From positions 496,001 through 560,000 of the forward strand of contig CAWEGV010000011.1 of NCBI GenBank assembly GCA_963808615.1: 64,000 nt of DNA, read 5' to 3'. Below, in pieces: positions 61,232 to 64,000 of the stretch. The stretch is from Palsa-504 sp963808615. Lineage in GTDB: Bacteria > Actinomycetota > Actinomycetes > Streptosporangiales > Streptosporangiaceae. The notes under the pieces are model-generated. The model did no database searches. It worked only from the letters and a program-made list of their open reading frames with translations, and was not told where the DNA came from. Within the stretch, counting starts at the first letter, position 1. Every line of letters begins with the position of its first letter. Made by a program: the position numbers and the translations under genes.

Positions 61232-61423
61232 TCAGGCGAGCGCAGGCTCGCGGTCCCGGACCAGCATGTCCGTGTGGGCCGCCTCTACCGTGAGCGCTTC
61301 GTTCTCTTCCTGGAGGCGTACAAGCTCGGCTTCCAGGTCCCGTACTCGCTGCTGGAGGCGGCGCATCTCGGAAACCATGCGGGGATCAGGACCGCCGACG
61401 TGGCCAAATAGAGCCTTCGCCAT
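61232..61423 (-). CDS. Small conserved coiled-coil protein
   Basis: 63 residues from the ATG at 61423 (MAKALFGHVGGPDPRMVSEM); the frame is open further upstream without resemblance. After the GHVGGPDPRM motif comes a coiled coil with heptads (RRLQQRVRDLEAELVRLQEE), then an acidic end. I recall similar short proteins in actinomycetes but cannot name the family. No known function. Confidence 0.7.
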   Translation of the reverse strand: MAKALFGHVGGPDPRMVSEMRRLQQRVRDLEAELVRLQEENEALTVEAAHTDMLVRDREPALA

Positions 61424-61591
61424 TGCTAAAGGTCCTCCACGCTGAGTGACCAGAGTGGGCACATACTTAACACGCACGGACTCGCGCGCGCAATCAACGG
61501 TGTCTAGTTTCCCACCCAGGCGTTTCCTGGTCAAGTTGAGTGCCCATTCGGACGGGTTACATACCTTATCATCCAGAAATAGCGGGTTTTG

Positions 61592-61706
61592 GGCCGGGGC
61601 CGTCAGTGGCCGGGGCCGTCACCAGTGGCCGGGGCCGTCACAGTGGCCGGGGCCGTCACCAGTGGCCGGGGCCGTCACCAGTGGCCGGGGCCGTCACCAG
61701 TGGCCG
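61592..61706. repeat. 19-bp tandem array (about six units) abutting mutM
   Basis: Unit AGTGGCCGGGGCCGTCACC, start positions 61605, 61624, 61642, 61661, 61680 and 61699 (spacing 19, 18, 19, 19, 19). It runs into the last codons of mutM (stop at 61694), so the last unit overlaps the coding end. Dyad GGCCGGGGCC may form small hairpins. Confidence 0.9.
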
Positions 61707-62545
61707 CGGCGCGGCCGGGGCTGGCAGCGCGGGCAGCTGTAGGCCGACCGGTTCATGAACGGATCGCGCCTGACCGGCGTGCCGCACCGGCGGCATGGGC
61801 GGCCCTCCCTCCCGTATACCGCCAGCGACCGCTCGAAGTAGCCGCTCTCCCCGTTGACGTTGACGTACAGGCTGTCGAAGGTAGTCCCGCCGGCCTCCAG
61901 GGCTTCCCCGAGGACCTCGCGGACCGCGGCCAGCAGCCTGCTGGCCTCCGGGCCGTTCAGGGTTTCAGTCGGCCTGGCCCAGTGCAGGCGGGCCCGCCAC
62001 AGCGCCTCGTCGGCGTAGATGTTTCCGACGCCGCTGATCATCGACTGGTCGAGCAGGGCGCGCTTGAGCCCGGTGCGGCGGCCACGCAGCCGCCGGGCCA
62101 GGGCCGCGGGGTCGAAGGCCGGCTCGAACGGATCCGGCGCGATGTGGGCGATCGGCGCGGGAAGCTCGGCGCCGTCCCGTACCACGCACATGTGCCCGAA
62201 CGTCCGCTGATCGGTGAAGCGCAGGTCGGGACCGGCGTCGGAGAACGTGAACCAGATCCGCACGTGCGGGGAGACCGGTCGTTCCGGCTCGCCGACCAGC
62301 AGTTGCCCGCTCATGCCGAGGTGGGCGAGCAACGCGTCCTCGCCCACCGACATCCACAGGTACTTGCCCCGCCGCCGGGCGCTGTCCAGGCTGCGCCCGG
62401 CCAGCGCGGAGCCGAACTCCTCCGAGCCTGCCAGGTGCCTGCGCACCGCGCGCGGGTGCAGCACGCGGACGGTGTCGATGGTCCGCCCGATGACATGGCG
62501 CTCCAGGCCGCGGCGAACGGTTTCGACCTCGGGTAGCTCGGGCAC
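61694..62545 (-). CDS. mutM: Formamidopyrimidine-DNA glycosylase
   Basis: 283 residues. Excises 8-oxoguanine and formamidopyrimidines. The catalytic N terminus PELPEVETVRRGL (Pro2 and Glu3 after Met removal), Lys in RRRGKYLWM (Lys57-type), helix-two-turn-helix KRALLDQSMISGVGNIYADE, and C-terminal zinc finger CRRCGTPVRRDPFMNRSAYS then CPRCQ. The tail RPRRGHW is encoded partly by the adjoining tandem array. Three bp after rnc. Confidence 0.96.
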   Translation of the reverse strand: MPELPEVETVRRGLERHVIGRTIDTVRVLHPRAVRRHLAGSEEFGSALAGRSLDSARRRGKYLWMSVGEDALLAHLGMSGQLLVGEPERPVSPHVRIWFTFSDAGPDLRFTDQRTFGHMCVVRDGAELPAPIAHIAPDPFEPAFDPAALARRLRGRRTGLKRALLDQSMISGVGNIYADEALWRARLHWARPTETLNGPEASRLLAAVREVLGEALEAGGTTFDSLYVNVNGESGYFERSLAVYGREGRPCRRCGTPVRRDPFMNRSAYSCPRCQPRPRRGHW

Positions 62546-62548
62546 CGC

Positions 62549-63352
62549 TCAGCGCTCCTGCGCGGGACCGCCCGCCTCCCCATCGCGGTTACCTGAGCCG
62601 TCCGGGCCCGGCCCGTCGCCCTTTGATCCCCCGGATTCCGCGTTGAGGGTGTTCCAGGCCGCCTCGGCCGCGTGCTGTTCGGCCTCTTTCTTCGAGTGCC
62701 CCTCGCCGGAGCCCAGCTCTCGTCCGCCCACGATGACCACGGCCTGGAACGACTTCTGGTGATCCGGGCCGCTCTCCCCGACCTTGTACTCGGGGACCCC
62801 GAGCAGGCGGGCCGCGGTCAGTTCCTGCAGCGAGGTCTTCCAGTCCAGGCCGGCCCCCAGCCGGGCCGACCTGGCGATGACCGGGTCGAACAGGCGGTGC
62901 ACCAGCGCGCTGGCTTCATCCAGGCCGCAGTCGATGTACACCGCGCCGATGACCGCCTCCAGGGTGTCGGCCAGGATCGATGACTTGTTGCGGCCGCCGG
63001 TGAATTCCTCGCCCCGGCCCAGCCTGACGTAGGAGCCCAGGCTCAGGTCCCTGGCCACCTCGGCCAGGGCACGCATCTGGACCACCGCGGCGCGGAGCTT
63101 GGCCAGCTGCCCCTCGGGCAGGTTCGGATAGCGGCGGAACAACGTGTCGGTCACGACCAGCCCGAGAACCGAGTCGCCGAGGAACTCCAGCCGCTCGTTA
63201 GTGGGCGGGTTGTCGTTCTCGTAGGCGTAGGAGCGATGCGTGAGCGCGCGCTCGAGCGACAAGGGCATGATGGGCACGCCGAGAGCATGCTGCAGCTCGG
63301 CGGGGTCCTGTCCGGCCTTGCCGCCGTCCAAGCTCTGGCTCACGGCGCTCAC
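62549..63352 (-). CDS. rnc: Ribonuclease III
   Basis: 267 residues. Endonuclease signature NERLEFLGDSVLGLVVTDTL, second catalytic Asp/Glu region SSILADTLEAVIGAVYIDCG, then the C-terminal dsRNA-binding domain ELGSGEGHSKKEAEQHAAEA. A low-complexity C-terminal tail (KGDGPGPDGSGNRDGEAG) is longer than usual. Processes rRNA and structured mRNAs. rpmF-rnc-mutM-smc is the standard order. Confidence 0.96.
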   Translation of the reverse strand: MSAVSQSLDGGKAGQDPAELQHALGVPIMPLSLERALTHRSYAYENDNPPTNERLEFLGDSVLGLVVTDTLFRRYPNLPEGQLAKLRAAVVQMRALAEVARDLSLGSYVRLGRGEEFTGGRNKSSILADTLEAVIGAVYIDCGLDEASALVHRLFDPVIARSARLGAGLDWKTSLQELTAARLLGVPEYKVGESGPDHQKSFQAVVIVGGRELGSGEGHSKKEAEQHAAEAAWNTLNAESGGSKGDGPGPDGSGNRDGEAGGPAQER

Positions 63353-63362
63353 CGCGTCCTGT

Positions 63363-63539
63363 TCAGGACGGCTTGACGACCTGGCGGCGCCGGTACGTGC
63401 CGCACGTCGGGCAGGCCACGTGGGGCAGCTTGGGCTCGTGACACTGCGGGCAGCTCACCAGCGTCGGCGCGGTAGTCTTCCAGTTCGAGCGTCGTGATCG
63501 GGTGTTGCTGCGGGACATCCTCCGCTTGGGAACCGCCAC
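63363..63539 (-). CDS. rpmF: Ribosomal protein bL32
   Basis: 58 residues from a GTG at 63539: MAVPKRRMSRSNTRSRRSNW. Four Cys in the zinc-ribbon positions (SCPQCHEPKLPHVACPTCG, Cys30, 33, 43, 46), so it is the zinc-containing (C+) form. It ends YRRRQVVKPS and begins 1 bp after the yceD stop. Confidence 0.96.
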   Translation of the reverse strand: MAVPKRRMSRSNTRSRRSNWKTTAPTLVSCPQCHEPKLPHVACPTCGTYRRRQVVKPS

Positions 63540-63540
63540 G

Positions 63541-64000
63541 TCAGCCCTCCTGTAGGTCGATGGCGCCGGCGGGCTGGCCCGGTTGTCTGGTCGCTTGGTC
63601 GTCGAACTGCCTGAGGGCGGCCCACCTGGGATCCGGCGCGCCCTCGTGCCGGTGACCGGGGCCCGCGTCGGCCAGCGGCACGCCGCACTCGACGCACAGC
63701 CCGGGGCAGTCGTCCCGGCACAGCGGCGACATCGGCAGCGCCAGCACTACCGCGTCCCGCAAGGCGGGCTCCAGGTCGAGCAGGTCGCCGTCGAGGTAGC
63801 GCGTGTCGTCGTCCTGCTCCTGGTATTCCTCATGCCGTTCGTGATGGTCGTACAGGTCGTGCTTGTCGTGCGTGTCGTGCGCCCTGCGGCCGTCGCGGCT
63901 CTCGCGGCTCTCGCGAGATCCGCGGGGGCGCTCGTCACCGTACAGGTAGAGCTCGGTAAAGCTGGCCGTCACCGTGCCGGCCACCGGGGCCAGGCAGCGG
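63541..64000 (-). CDS. yceD: YceD/DUF177 family 23S rRNA accumulation protein, 5' end outside window
   Basis: About 153 codons present. The frame continues past the window edge: RCLAPVAGTVTASFTELYLY contains the CLxP motif of the family, which sits around residue 50-60 in relatives. C-terminal cysteines DDCPGLCVECGVPLADAG form the second conserved block. Between them lies an unusual His/Asp/Arg-rich insert (DGRRAHDTHDKHDLYDHHER, preceded by RESRESRD). YceD/DUF177 proteins precede rpmF in most bacteria; E. coli YceD affects 23S rRNA levels. Confidence 0.88.
   Translation of the reverse strand, partial: RCLAPVAGTVTASFTELYLYGDERPRGSRESRESRDGRRAHDTHDKHDLYDHHERHEEYQEQDDDTRYLDGDLLDLEPALRDAVVLALPMSPLCRDDCPGLCVECGVPLADAGPGHRHEGAPDPRWAALRQFDDQATRQPGQPAGAIDLQEG

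Noticed and set aside
61592..61706. Possible origin or CRISPR-like repeat.
   Set aside because: 19-bp contiguous repeat, GC-rich, no AT-rich unwinding region, no dnaA boxes seen.

Overview
The window is a 64 kb piece of a very GC-rich chromosome from an actinomycete (Actinomycetota). The evidence is the gene set and order: rpmF-rnc-mutM-smc, ftsY-glnB-glnD-ffh and rpsP-khpA-rimM-trmD-rplS-lepB-rnhB-DUF2469, a mycobacterial LigB-length ATP-dependent DNA ligase, a GylR-like IclR regulator, and frequent GTG starts. I cannot place it below class level from sequence alone. No rRNA, tRNA, CRISPR array, transposase or phage gene was seen.

Layout, low to high coordinate. (1) 1-9050, all on the minus strand: the rpsP operon (rpsP, khpA, rimM, trmD, rplS, two tandem signal peptidases of which one is frameshifted, rnhB, DUF2469), followed by a beta-phosphoglucomutase and a GH65 disaccharide phosphorylase cut by the window edge. 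(2) 9349-17729: a sugar ABC-uptake and oxidative catabolism cluster resembling L-fucose-type pathways: binding protein, two permeases, an unclassified 644-residue protein, aldo/keto reductase, a chimeric lactonase/alcohol-dehydrogenase remnant and an SDR. A divergent FadR-type GntR regulator and a pair of matching inverted operator-like sites sit at its head. (3) 18384-23352, plus strand: a complete branched-chain-amino-acid-type ABC operon. (4) 23431-25303: ATP-dependent DNA ligase and a cupin. (5) 25320-33150, minus: a narGHJI respiratory nitrate reductase operon ending in a TDT-family transporter. (6) 33483-39400, minus: ffh, glnD, glnB, ftsY. (7) 39521-41967: a lipid mini-cluster (pgsA, epimerase, PlsC). 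(8) 42151-53206, minus: an 11 kb glycerol operon, glpF-dhaK-dhaL-glpK-glpA-glpB-glpC-dhaM/HPr/EI, with a divergent GylR-like regulator and a second dhaL. (9) 55452-64000: a small broken membrane gene, plsC, a ferritin-like protein, smc, a small coiled-coil protein, mutM, rnc, rpmF and the start of yceD (DUF177).

How it fits together: the rnc-smc-ftsY-ffh-rpsP housekeeping block, usually compact, is opened here by three metabolic cargo blocks (glycerol, nitrate respiration, sugar/amino-acid uptake). GlpABC delivers electrons from glycerol-3-phosphate to quinone, and NarGHI can pass them to nitrate, so the glycerol and nitrate operons form a plausible respiratory chain.

Two window-wide patterns deserve attention. 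First, a family of G-tract-rich repeats occurs in at least four places, including inside the rimM reading frame, and there are many in-frame tandem repeats, the most extreme being a roughly 30-copy pentapeptide array in ribosomal protein S16. Second, five genes are each broken by loss of one or two G residues within or beside a short G run (and one by an in-frame TAG), which looks more like systematic sequence error than independent decay. Coordinates of those genes are given as the reconstructed spans.
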